Shown: one piece after another, positions 1-5,341 of the stretch | Numbering within the stretch: the stretch's first letter is position 1 | How the letters are laid out: every line of letters starts with the position of its first letter | Source: Ruminococcus sp. UBA3387 | Lineage (GTDB): Bacteria; Bacillota; Clostridia; Oscillospirales; Ruminococcaceae | Direction: 5' to 3' | Length of the DNA: 5,341 nucleotides | NCBI GenBank assembly: GCA_002358895.1 | Contig: DEPR01000027.1 | Coordinates: 5,829-11,169, forward strand | Translations under genes and position numbers: made by a program | Notes under the pieces: generated by a model | Databases searched by the model: none | What the model was told of the DNA's origin: nothing | The model's input: only the letters and a program-made list of their open reading frames with translations

Positions 1-783
1 CTTTATTCAGGTGTAAGCTATCGTCATTGCCTTATCTGGAATAACGGCACACTTGACGTTGGTACTCTTACACCACCACACGATATTACAGGCAACCCGA
101 TTAAGGAATATATCCCTACACACGACAATGCAAAGAAGCTTTATGATATGATGGTAAAGAGCTACGATTTGCTCAAGGACCACCCTGTCAACAAGGCAAG
201 AATTGAACGTGGAAAGCGTCCTGCAAACTCAATGTGGCTCTGGGGCGAGGGTGTAAGAAAAGCACTCAAGCCATTCGGCGAAAAGTATGGTCTGAAAGGC
301 TCAATGATTTCAGCAGTTGACCTTCTTAAAGGTATCGGCGTTTTCTCAGGAATGAACGTTGTTGAGGTTGAGGGTGCAACAGGCTATATCGACACTAACT
401 TTGACGGCAAGGCTCAGGCTTGTATCAATGAGCTGAAAAACGGTCAGGATTTTGTTTATATCCACGTTGAAGCTCCTGACGAGTGTGGCCACAGATATGA
501 AATTGAAAATAAGAAAAAGTCTCTTGAGCTTATTGACGAAAAGATTCTTGGACCTGTTCTTGAAGCACTTGAAGAATATGATGACTATAAGGTGCTTATC
601 TGTCCTGACCACGCAACTCCACTTTCTTTGAAAACTCATACCAACGACCCGATTCCATTCCTTATGTATCACAAAAAGGACGAGGTTGAGGGAATGGCTG
701 AGTTTACAGAAGAAACTGCAAAGGCAACAGGTACATTTGTTGATATCGGGCACGAGCTTATGCAGATGTTTTTTGATTTGTAA
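1..783 (+). CDS. apgM: Cofactor-independent phosphoglycerate mutase family protein (apgM-like), 5' end missing
   Basis: The reading frame is open from base 1 to a TAA at 781-783, giving 260 C-terminal residues of a protein whose family is usually about 400 long. The first in-frame ATGs (145 and 148) are internal, because recognisable family sequence ([19 protein letters not shown]) precedes them. The family belongs to the alkaline-phosphatase superfamily and interconverts 3- and 2-phosphoglycerate in the cytoplasm with two bound metal ions. Counting from the window edge, metal ligands are visible as D160 and H164 in [11 protein letters not shown]203-H204 in CPDHATP, and H213 in KTHT. The N-terminal Asp and the catalytic Ser lie outside the window. 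A close branch is annotated as 'proposed homoserine kinase' (TIGR02535 type), and sequence alone does not separate the two roles here. Rubredoxin follows after 29 bp with no terminator between, so the two are probably co-transcribed. Confidence 0.9.
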   Translation, partial: LYSGVSYRHCLIWNNGTLDVGTLTPPHDITGNPIKEYIPTHDNAKKLYDMMVKSYDLLKDHPVNKARIERGKRPANSMWLWGEGVRKALKPFGEKYGLKGSMISAVDLLKGIGVFSGMNVVEVEGATGYIDTNFDGKAQACINELKNGQDFVYIHVEAPDECGHRYEIENKKKSLELIDEKILGPVLEALEEYDDYKVLICPDHATPLSLKTHTNDPIPFLMYHKKDEVEGMAEFTEETAKATGTFVDIGHELMQMFFDL

Positions 784-812
784 TTTACATATTTATGAAA
801 GGAGTGTTTGGT

Positions 813-968
813 GTGAAATATATCTGCGATGTATGCGGTTATGTTTACGACGAAGAAATGGGCGATCCTGATAACGGCGTAGCTGCAGGAACAAAGTGGG
901 AAGACGTTCCTGAAGACTATGTATGCCCTCTCTGTGGCGTTGGCAAAGACCAGTTTTCACAGGAATAA
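813..968 (+). CDS. Rubredoxin, 51 aa, GTG start
   Basis: This small gene encodes a complete rubredoxin, a cytoplasmic one-electron carrier with a single iron held by four cysteines. Both knuckles are present: C5-x-x-C8-G-Y near the N terminus and C38-P-L-C41-G near the C terminus. The family signature GDPDNGV (residues 17-23) and the aromatic residues Y10, Y12, W29 and Y36 lie between or beside them, and the protein ends in the usual VGKDQF. Its length is normal for a single-domain rubredoxin (50-55 aa). The start is the GTG at 813, eight bases after a GGAG core within AAAGGAG (798-804). A second in-frame GTG at 804 overlaps that ribosome binding site and would add three residues, so it is less likely. 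In anaerobes rubredoxin typically feeds electrons to peroxide- or oxygen-reducing enzymes such as rubrerythrin, but no such partner is in view. Confidence 0.95.
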   Translation: MKYICDVCGYVYDEEMGDPDNGVAAGTKWEDVPEDYVCPLCGVGKDQFSQE

Positions 969-969
969 T
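940..969 (+). promoter_or_regulatory. Possible hydF promoter inside the rubredoxin 3' end
   Basis: TTGGCA at 940-945 (one mismatch to TTGACA) is followed after 18 bases by AATAAT at 964-969 (one mismatch to TATAAT). Transcription would start near 976, just before the stem-loop at 981-1017, which would then lie in the hydF leader. The assignment rests only on sequence match and on the need for a hydF promoter somewhere near here. Such matches occur by chance. Confidence 0.25.
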
Positions 970-980
970 CGCAACTGTAT

Positions 981-1017
981 GCTGTAAAGTGAGTATTCCT
1001 TGCTTTACAGCTTTTTT
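981..1017 (+). terminator. Intrinsic terminator between rubredoxin and hydF
   Basis: GCTGTAAAG (981-989) pairs perfectly with CTTTACAGC (1003-1011). Four further pairs, two of them G-U, can close the helix down to a 5-base loop at 994-998. Six T residues (1012-1017) follow directly, the classic Rho-independent arrangement. It begins 13 bases after the rubredoxin stop and ends 21 bases before the hydF ATG. It therefore ends the apgM-rubredoxin transcript, but it could act as an attenuator if the hydF promoter lies upstream of it. Confidence 0.85.
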
Positions 1018-1038
1018 GCAACAGAAAGGAAAATAACT

Positions 1039-2241
1039 ATGAGCCTGAACACAACTCCTTCGGGAGAAAGAATACATATCGGCTTTTTCGGCAGACGAAA
1101 TGCAGGAAAATCAAGCGTTGTAAATGCAGTTACAGGACAGGAGCTTGCAGTTGTGTCTGACGTTCTCGGTACAACCACCGACCCTGTCTATAAGGCGATG
1201 GAGCTGTTACCCCTCGGACCTGTTATAATAATTGACACTCCCGGCTTTGACGATGAGGGAAACCTTGGCGACAAGAGGGTACAGAAAACAAAACAGGTAC
1301 TTAACAAAACAGATGTTGCCGTACTTGTGGTAGATAGCACGCAGGATGTGAACGATACGGATAACCAACTTGTGGAGCTGTTCAAAGAGCGTGAAATCCC
1401 ATATATAATTGCATATAACAAAACAGACCTGCTGGAAAGCAAGCCTGAAGCTAAGGAAAATGAGATTTACATAAGTGCCAAGGACGGCACGGGTATTTTC
1501 AGCCTTAAAGAAAAAATCGGTGCGTTGTCTATGCCCGATTTAACGGAAAAGCATATCGTCTCCGACCTTTTAGAGCCTGATGATATCGTAGTGCTTGTTA
1601 CACCTATTGATGAATCTGCACCAAAAGGCAGACTTATTCTGCCACAACAGCAGACTATAAGGGATATTCTTGATGCAAACGCCGTTTCTATGGTTACGAA
1701 GGAAACCCAGCTGACTGAAGCCCTGAAAAGCCTTGGTAAAAAGCCTGCTATGGTTATTACCGACAGTCAGGCATTCAAGCAGGTTGCAAAAGTCGTACCT
1801 GACGATATTCTGCTCACATCTTTTTCAATACTTATGGCAAGATACAAAGGCTTGTTGGATAGTGCCGTTAAAGGTGCAGCTGTAATTGATAAGTTGGAGA
1901 ATGGAGATAAAGTGCTTATTTCAGAGGGCTGTACTCATCACAGGCAGTGCAACGACATCGGCACGGTAAAACTCCCTGACTGGCTGAAAAAGTATACAAA
2001 CAAGGAAATCGAGTTCGAGTTTTCTTCAGGTACTCACTTTCCTGAAGATTTATCAAAATACAAGCTGATTATTCATTGCGGTGGCTGTATGCTCAATGAG
2101 CGTGAGATGCGATATAGAATTAAATGTGCAGAAAGCCAGAGTGTACCAATCACAAATTACGGCACAGCTATTGCATATATCAACGGCATACTCAAACGCA
2201 GTATTGAAATTTTTCCTGATTTATATAATACAATATACTAA
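1039..2241 (+). CDS. hydF: [FeFe]-hydrogenase H-cluster maturation GTPase HydF
   Basis: HydF is the cytoplasmic scaffold on which the two-iron subcluster of [FeFe] hydrogenase is assembled with HydE and HydG before transfer to the apo-hydrogenase. The 400-residue protein has the three expected parts. The N-terminal GTPase domain carries the P-loop GRRNAGKSS (18-26), switch threonines around 45-47, DTPG (66-69), NKTD (127-130) and SAK (146-148). A dimerisation region follows (about 175-280). The C-terminal [4Fe-4S] domain has C298-T-H300, then after 45 residues H346-C347-G-G-C350, matching the family CxH...HCxxC motif. The ATG at 1039 is chosen because AGAAAGGA (1023-1030) sits eight bases upstream; the in-frame TTG at 1000 lies inside the terminator stem. 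Length and motifs are complete, so the protein should be functional. The partners hydE and hydG and the hydrogenase itself are not in the window. Confidence 0.96.
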   Translation: MSLNTTPSGERIHIGFFGRRNAGKSSVVNAVTGQELAVVSDVLGTTTDPVYKAMELLPLGPVIIIDTPGFDDEGNLGDKRVQKTKQVLNKTDVAVLVVDSTQDVNDTDNQLVELFKEREIPYIIAYNKTDLLESKPEAKENEIYISAKDGTGIFSLKEKIGALSMPDLTEKHIVSDLLEPDDIVVLVTPIDESAPKGRLILPQQQTIRDILDANAVSMVTKETQLTEALKSLGKKPAMVITDSQAFKQVAKVVPDDILLTSFSILMARYKGLLDSAVKGAAVIDKLENGDKVLISEGCTHHRQCNDIGTVKLPDWLKKYTNKEIEFEFSSGTHFPEDLSKYKLIIHCGGCMLNEREMRYRIKCAESQSVPITNYGTAIAYINGILKRSIEIFPDLYNTIY

Positions 2242-2250
2242 TATTAAAAA

Positions 2251-2468
2251 GGTTTGGGTCAAGCCTTTCCTCAAAAGGCTTGCGGGGTCGAGGGGCAGAG
2301 CCCTCGTCGTCGTCCGCAGACGACGAAATCTCCTGAGCCTTTAGGGAGCTCGGCAAAGGAGTGAATAAGCATACCTTCGGTATGCTCAAAACAGTCCGGT
2401 GGACTGTTGAAAAAGAGGGCGATTATGCGAAGCATAATTCACTGCTGATAGAGGGCTGTCCCTTTAAT
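2251..2468. repeat. Composite multi-hairpin element, probably a dispersed repeat
   Basis: The gap after hydF contains no credible gene but is packed with inverted repeats. In order: CAAGCCTTT/AAAGGCTTG (2260-2268/2274-2282, 9 bp); CGAGGG/CCCTCG (2289-2294/2301-2306, 6 bp); TCGTCGTC/GACGACGA (2307-2314/2319-2326, 8 bp, loop CGCA); three short-loop palindromes between 2368 and 2439; and AGGG/CCCT (2452-2455/2460-2463). The first half is much richer in G+C than the flanks. The edges show a weak imperfect inverted pair, ATTAAAAAGG (2243-2252) against CCCTTTAAT (2460-2468), as a miniature mobile element might have. I recall similar hairpin-rich, GGGGTC- and GCAGAGCCC-type strings scattered between genes in Ruminococcaceae, but cannot confirm copy number here. 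A structured non-coding RNA is the main alternative. Confidence 0.55.
2368..2439. repeat. Three consecutive tight palindromes with 3-nt loops
   Basis: AGCATACC-TTC-GGTATGCT (2368-2386), AACAGTCC-GGT-GGACTGTT (2390-2408) and ATTATGC-GAA-GCATAAT (2422-2438, with a possible extra G-U pair at 2421/2439) follow one another. They are perfect stems of 8, 8 and 7 bp with loops of exactly three bases. None is followed by a T-run, so they do not look like terminators. They form the second half of the composite element described at 2251-2468. Confidence 0.7.
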
Positions 2469-2495
2469 TTATATATTACTCATTAATACTTTGAT

Positions 2496-2529
2496 AAAAA
2501 AAGGTGGTCATCCGACCACCTTTAATTTT
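2496..2529. terminator. Bidirectional terminator between hydF and the amino-acid binding protein gene
   Basis: AAAGGTGGTC (2500-2509) and GACCACCTTT (2514-2523) form a perfect 10-bp stem around the loop ATCC. Seven A residues (2496-2502) on the left give a U-tract to minus-strand RNA, and AATTTTT (2524 onward) on the right gives one to plus-strand RNA. The minus-strand gene stops 13 bases before the stem in its own direction, so this is its terminator. It is also the first canonical terminator downstream of hydF. Confidence 0.88.
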
Positions 2530-2535
2530 TGTGAA

Positions 2536-3375
2536 TTATCCAATGCAAGTTACGTCGCTACCGAACCATTCTGTTGAAATCTTTTCGATAGTTCCGTCAG
2601 CCTTCATTTCCTTCAGTGTTTCAACAATCTTGTCGCAGAGTGCCTGGTCGCCAAGTCTGAAGCCGATAGCATACTGTTCAGGTGAAAGACCTTCTTCAAG
2701 TACTGTGAAAGGCTTTTCAGCTGTTGTGATTTCATAGTTAGCTACTACAGAATCAAGGAATACAGCGTCGCACATATCCATTTCAAGGTTTGTAAGTGCT
2801 TCAACGTTTGTTGCAAGCTCAGCTACTGTGATGTCTGCAGCAATTTCTGAAGCAAGCAGGATTTCCTGAGCTGTTGAGCCGTTCTGTACTGCAATCTTCT
2901 TGCCTTTCAGATCATCCATTGTCTTGATTTCGCTGCCCTCATTCACAACGAATACCATTTCGTTTTCCATATAAGGGTCAGACATAAGCATAACTTTCTT
3001 TCTCTCATCACTTACAGAAAGGCCATTCCAGATACAGTCGATAGTACCTGCATCAAGGTCAACTTCCTTTGTGTCCCAGTTTACACCGTATGTTTCAAGC
3101 TCAATGTCAAGACGTTTGCAGACTTCCTTTGCAAGGTCAATGTCAAAGCCTACGATTTCATCGTTTTCATCTGTGTAACCCATTGGCTTGAATGTTGCGT
3201 CAAGACCAAGAATAAGCTTACCCGATTCCTTTACCTTGTCCCACGAAGCGTCAACAACATCTGCGTTTGCGTCAGCCTTTGAGTTGTCCTTTTCTGTTGA
3301 TGTACCACATGAGCTGAAAAGCACCATTACTGCCATTGAAGCACACGCTATCAAGCTGAAAATTGATTTTTTCAT
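2536..3375 (-). CDS. Polar amino-acid ABC transporter substrate-binding lipoprotein
   Basis: The 279-residue product is a periplasmic-binding-protein-type receptor of the SBP_bac_3 family, which captures an extracellular amino acid for an ABC importer. The N terminus is a lipoprotein signal: Lys2-Lys3, a hydrophobic stretch (about 5-20) and FSSC-G, with C23 as the likely lipidated residue. A polar linker (24-42) precedes the binding domain (about 50-272). Family hallmarks include GLDATFKPMGY (57-67), GFDIDLAKEV (76-85), and SDERK with R125, the usual contact for the ligand carboxylate. D208 in DAVFLDS is at the usual amino-group contact, and the C terminus has the typical GTIEKISTEWFG (261-272). 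The ATG follows AGGGAG by eight bases. No permease or ATPase gene is adjacent and a terminator follows at once, so it is transcribed alone. The exact ligand cannot be read from sequence. Confidence 0.93.
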   Translation of the reverse strand: MKKSIFSLIACASMAVMVLFSSCGTSTEKDNSKADANADVVDASWDKVKESGKLILGLDATFKPMGYTDENDEIVGFDIDLAKEVCKRLDIELETYGVNWDTKEVDLDAGTIDCIWNGLSVSDERKKVMLMSDPYMENEMVFVVNEGSEIKTMDDLKGKKIAVQNGSTAQEILLASEIAADITVAELATNVEALTNLEMDMCDAVFLDSVVANYEITTAEKPFTVLEEGLSPEQYAIGFRLGDQALCDKIVETLKEMKADGTIEKISTEWFGSDVTCIG

Positions 3376-3425
3376 AATAATTTCTCCCTTTCGTTTTAGC
3401 TGATTACAGCTTATTTTACTTTAAT

Positions 3426-3454
3426 ATAGTAACACATTTTTGTGATAAAGTAAA
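3426..3454 (-). promoter_or_regulatory. Likely promoter of the amino-acid binding protein gene
   Basis: Read on the minus strand, TTTACT (3454-3449) is separated by 17 bases from TACTAT (3431-3426). Spacing is optimal and each hexamer matches the sigma-A consensus at four positions. Transcription would start near 3419, leaving a leader of about 40 bases that includes the ribosome binding site at 3384-3389. This is the best-spaced candidate in an AT-rich region. A TATAAT on the same strand at 3486-3481 lacks a matching -35 box. Confidence 0.45.
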
Positions 3455-3465
3455 TAGTTTTTACT
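3430..3465. promoter_or_regulatory. Two operator-like dyads over the binding-protein promoter
   Basis: TAACACA-TTTT-TGTGATA (3430-3447) is an inverted repeat with one mismatched pair, lying in the spacer of the proposed minus-strand promoter. AGTAAA-TAGTT-TTTACT (3449-3454/3460-3465) is a perfect 6-bp dyad covering its -35 box. Both are placed where a repressor would block transcription. The region is AT-rich, so chance dyads are common, and no cognate regulator is identified. Confidence 0.35.
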
Positions 3466-3492
3466 GAATTTTTTAAATATATTATAAAAAAC

Positions 3493-3521
3493 TTGAAAAA
3501 AACGAAAATATATTATATAAT
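3493..3521 (+). promoter_or_regulatory. Sigma-A-type promoter of the LacI-family gene
   Basis: TTGAAA (3493-3498) is followed after exactly 17 bases by a perfect TATAAT (3516-3521). This is the strongest promoter match in the window. Transcription would start near 3528, about 33 bases before the ATG, and the start would fall inside the ATTAAC dyad described at 3520-3544. Confidence 0.8.
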
Positions 3522-3544
3522 TAACCTATGTTAATATAATTAAC
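3520..3544. promoter_or_regulatory. Candidate autoregulatory operator with three ATTAAC half-sites
   Basis: ATTAAC (3520-3525) and its complement GTTAAT (3530-3535) make a perfect 16-bp dyad with a 4-base spacer. A third ATTAAC follows at 3539-3544, 19 bases (close to two helical turns) after the first. The sites overlap the end of the -10 box and the predicted transcription start, a position suited to repression. The divergent product is a DNA-binding LacI-family protein, and these regulators often control themselves. Against this, LacI-family operators usually have a central CG, which the dyad lacks. Confidence 0.45.
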
Positions 3545-3560
3545 GTAAGGGAGGAGCATT

Positions 3561-4574
3561 ATGGTATCGCTTAAGGACATAGCATCAGCTTGTGGCGTAT
3601 CTATCGCAACGGTAAGTAAAGCAATAAATGACCACTCTGATATCAGCATCACAACCAAAGAACGTATACTCCAGACTGCTAAGGAAATGGGATATTTTCC
3701 TAACTCTCAGGCAAGAGCATTAAAAACAAACAGAACATACAATATAGGTCTGCTGTTTGTTGAAGAACCGGGAAAAGGCTTTGCTCAGGAGTTTTTTGCA
3801 AAAATAATCAGTGCATTCAAAAACGCCTGTGAAAAAGCAGGCTATGATATTACATTTATAAACAAGGGCTTCGGCAAACAGAAAATGTCCTCATATGAAC
3901 ATTGTAAGTACAGGAACGTGGACGGAATTCTGCTTACTCTGGGCGACTTCACCGACCCTGACGTGTATGAAATTGTAAACAGCGACATTCCGTCAGTTAC
4001 AATCGACCATATCTTTGACAACACTACTGCAATTATGTCAAGTAACGAAATCGGTGTGGAAAAGCTGGTGGATTTTGTACACAACAAGGGACACAAAAAA
4101 ATCGCCTATATCAGCGGACATAAAGCAACCGTTACCGACAGACGTCTCCTCGGCTTCCACAAAGCCTGCGAAAAACGTAATATTGAAATAAACCCAAAAT
4201 GGCTCCTCAAGGGTGATTTCCATAATCCTAAGGTTGCTTATGACCTGACAAAGAAGCTTTTGAGCCAGAAGGACAGACCAACCTGCATGTTTATGCCTGA
4301 CGACTATTCGGCTATTGGTGGAATGAATGCTATAAGGGATTTGGGGCTGTCTGTGCCAGAAGACGTATCGCTTGTAGGCTTTGACGGCATTTCCTACACC
4401 CAGCTTATGCGACCGAAGCTGACTACATACCTTCAGGACACCGAAACCATCGGCAAAAAAGCTGCGGAACGAATGATTTCACTCATCGAAAAGCCCGAAA
4501 AGACTTTCCCTGAGGTTATCACAGTTGACGGTTGGCTGCTTGAGGGCGAATCGGTTAAAAATCTGAAAAAATAG
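3561..4574 (+). CDS. LacI/GalR-family transcriptional regulator
   Basis: This 337-residue protein has the normal length and order of the LacI/GalR family. The N-terminal helix-turn-helix (about 3-24) reads LKDIASACGVSIATVSKAIN, with recognition helix ATVSKAIN. The hinge helix QARALKT (50-56) has L54 at the usual minor-groove-inserting position. A sugar-binding-protein-like effector and dimerisation domain follows (about 60-335), with R195 in DRRLLGF, PDDYSAIGG (246-254) and GFDG (273-276, D275) at expected ligand-pocket positions. The ATG is seven bases after GGGAGG (3549-3554). Effectors in this family are usually sugars or nucleobases, but no sugar-use genes lie nearby, so the regulon is unknown. 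It is divergent from the amino-acid binding protein gene, which is a possible but unsupported target. Operator-like sites at its own promoter suggest autoregulation. Confidence 0.94.
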   Translation: MVSLKDIASACGVSIATVSKAINDHSDISITTKERILQTAKEMGYFPNSQARALKTNRTYNIGLLFVEEPGKGFAQEFFAKIISAFKNACEKAGYDITFINKGFGKQKMSSYEHCKYRNVDGILLTLGDFTDPDVYEIVNSDIPSVTIDHIFDNTTAIMSSNEIGVEKLVDFVHNKGHKKIAYISGHKATVTDRRLLGFHKACEKRNIEINPKWLLKGDFHNPKVAYDLTKKLLSQKDRPTCMFMPDDYSAIGGMNAIRDLGLSVPEDVSLVGFDGISYTQLMRPKLTTYLQDTETIGKKAAERMISLIEKPEKTFPEVITVDGWLLEGESVKNLKK

Positions 4575-4625
4575 TTATTTGTGCGATTGAGAATATAAAA
4601 AATTTTGAAGCTCACGGAGATTTTT

Positions 4626-5288
4626 ATGAATAAAGAATGGTCAGAAATGAATAAGACTATGCAATTACAGATTAAGAAAAAAGATACCTTTTTATCAGGT
4701 ATAGATACTTTACTTAAACTCCGTGAACAACTTATGAAACAAATTCTGCAGTTTAAGACCGAATTATCATTGGATGATTTTAATGCTATGCCATATATAA
4801 ATGCGAAAGGATACCACAATAAAACGATTGCCTATTCTCTTTGGCATATTTTTCGTATTGAAGATATTGTTGCACATACACTTATTGCAAATGATGAGCA
4901 AGTATTATTTAAGGGAGATTATCAAAGACGTATAAACTCTCCGATTATTACAACTGCAAATGAACTTGTAAAAGAAGAAATAAGTGAATTTTCAAAAAAA
5001 CTGTCTATTGAAGAATTATATAATTATATAATTGATGTTGATACATCTACAATACAAGTTTTAAAAGCACTTACATATAGTGATATAAAAAAGAAAATCA
5101 CTGCCGAAAGCAGAAAACATTTGGAGATGTTAAATGTGGTGAGTGATGACGAAAATGCATATTGGTTAATTGATTACTGGTGTGGAAAAGATATAAAAGG
5201 ATTGATACAGATGCCGTTTTCAAGACATTGGATTATGCATATTGAGGCGTGCTTAAAGATAAGAAACAAACAGTTATCTGTCAAGTAA
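4626..5288 (+). CDS. DinB-like helical-bundle protein of unknown function
   Basis: The 220-residue product looks like a mostly helical, soluble protein of the DinB/YfiT-like bundle type. Suggestive residues are H74 in SLWHIFRIED and H201-x3-H205 in RHWIMHIEAC near the C terminus, a spacing like the metal-binding His triad of DinB proteins. No catalytic role can be assigned. I recall close relatives being labelled 'phage head-tail adapter protein', but nothing here supports a phage role. The start is the ATG at 4626, six bases after GGAG (4616-4619); an in-frame TTG at 4605 lies upstream of that site and is disfavoured. The gene is 51 bp after the LacI-family gene on the same strand with no terminator between, so co-transcription is possible. 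Codon use is clearly AT-richer (many ATA, TTA and AAT codons) than in the left-hand genes, which hints at separate ancestry or transfer. Confidence 0.7.
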   Translation: MNKEWSEMNKTMQLQIKKKDTFLSGIDTLLKLREQLMKQILQFKTELSLDDFNAMPYINAKGYHNKTIAYSLWHIFRIEDIVAHTLIANDEQVLFKGDYQRRINSPIITTANELVKEEISEFSKKLSIEELYNYIIDVDTSTIQVLKALTYSDIKKKITAESRKHLEMLNVVSDDENAYWLIDYWCGKDIKGLIQMPFSRHWIMHIEACLKIRNKQLSVK

Positions 5289-5319
5289 CTTTCAGTTTTC
5301 ACTGCATTATAGTTTAAAA

Positions 5320-5341
5320 AGCAACACCATTTGGTGTTGCT
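5320..5341 (+). terminator. Intrinsic terminator after the DinB-like gene, cut by the window end
   Basis: AGCAACACC (5320-5328) and GGTGTTGCT (5333-5341) form a perfect 9-bp stem around the loop ATTT. Five A residues (5316-5320) precede it, so a matching T-run probably continues beyond the window. It starts 31 bases after the stop codon and probably ends the transcript of the DinB-like gene. The A-run would also let it serve a convergent gene on the right. Confidence 0.75.

Noticed and set aside
346..753. 135-aa open frame on the minus strand opposite the apgM-like gene
   Set aside because: It lies wholly within a well-recognised plus-strand gene and shows no family features; the plus-strand metal motifs explain the sequence.
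1000..1038. Upstream TTG start for hydF adding 13 residues
   Set aside because: The TTG lies inside the terminator stem with no ribosome binding site, whereas the ATG at 1039 is well placed after AGAAAGGA.
2081..2344. 87-aa plus-strand frame overlapping the hydF C terminus
   Set aside because: It overlaps the conserved HCxxC region of hydF in another frame, and its tail is repeat-derived (arginine- and valine-rich).
2192..2389. 65-aa minus-strand open frame across the end of hydF and the hairpin element
   Set aside because: It is made of hairpin sequence and the hydF 3' end read backwards, is low-complexity, and has no convincing ribosome binding site or domain.
2251..2535. Riboswitch or CRISPR array in the hairpin region
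   Set aside because: The stems differ in sequence and spacing, so there is no repeat-spacer pattern. No known riboswitch core is recognisable, and there is no downstream same-strand gene, since the next gene is convergent.
4575..4625. Possible promoter (TATAAA at 4594-4599) before the DinB-like gene
   Set aside because: No reasonable -35 hexamer lies 16-18 bases upstream, and the start site would sit almost on the ribosome binding site.
3561..5288. LacI-family gene plus DinB-like gene as a phage or defence module
   Set aside because: No integrase, phage structural gene, toxin-antitoxin pair, nuclease or attachment site is visible, and the 'phage adapter' label on relatives of the second protein has no support in its sequence.

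Overview
The window reads as chromosomal DNA from a low-to-moderate G+C, strictly anaerobic Bacillota of class Clostridia, probably near Oscillospiraceae/Ruminococcaceae. The signs are a HydF maturase for [FeFe] hydrogenase, a small rubredoxin, strong AAGGAG/GGGAGG-type ribosome binding sites and Clostridia-like protein sequences. This placement is inferred from gene content and style, not from a marker gene.

Left block (1-2241, all + strand): the 3' part of a cofactor-independent phosphoglycerate mutase-type gene (apgM-like; the family also contains the 'proposed homoserine kinase' branch). A 51-residue rubredoxin with a GTG start follows after 29 bp. Then come a strong intrinsic terminator and a complete hydF. 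The terminator separates rubredoxin from hydF by very little DNA, so hydF must have a promoter inside or just after the rubredoxin gene, or depend on read-through.

Middle (2242-2535): no gene. About 215 bp are filled with a chain of at least six perfect stem-loops, with a GC-rich first half and three tight 3-nt-loop palindromes in the second. It looks like a composite dispersed repeat or a structured RNA. A bidirectional terminator then serves the convergent genes on either side.

Right block: a minus-strand lipoprotein, the substrate-binding subunit of a polar amino-acid ABC transporter, stands without its permease or ATPase. Across an AT-rich 185-bp intergenic region lies a divergent LacI/GalR-family regulator. 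It has a near-consensus sigma-A promoter (TTGAAA-N17-TATAAT) and three ATTAAC half-sites over the predicted transcription start, which suggests autoregulation. Fifty-one bases downstream is a DinB-like helical-bundle protein with noticeably AT-richer codon use, closed by a terminator cut by the window edge.

The genes do not form a single pathway. Rubredoxin and HydF fit anaerobic redox metabolism, and the amino-acid binding protein and regulator fit nutrient uptake and control. I see no defence system, CRISPR array, transposase, tRNA or rRNA. The least explained parts are the hairpin chain at 2251-2468, the terminator in front of hydF and the operator-like sites upstream of the LacI-family gene.
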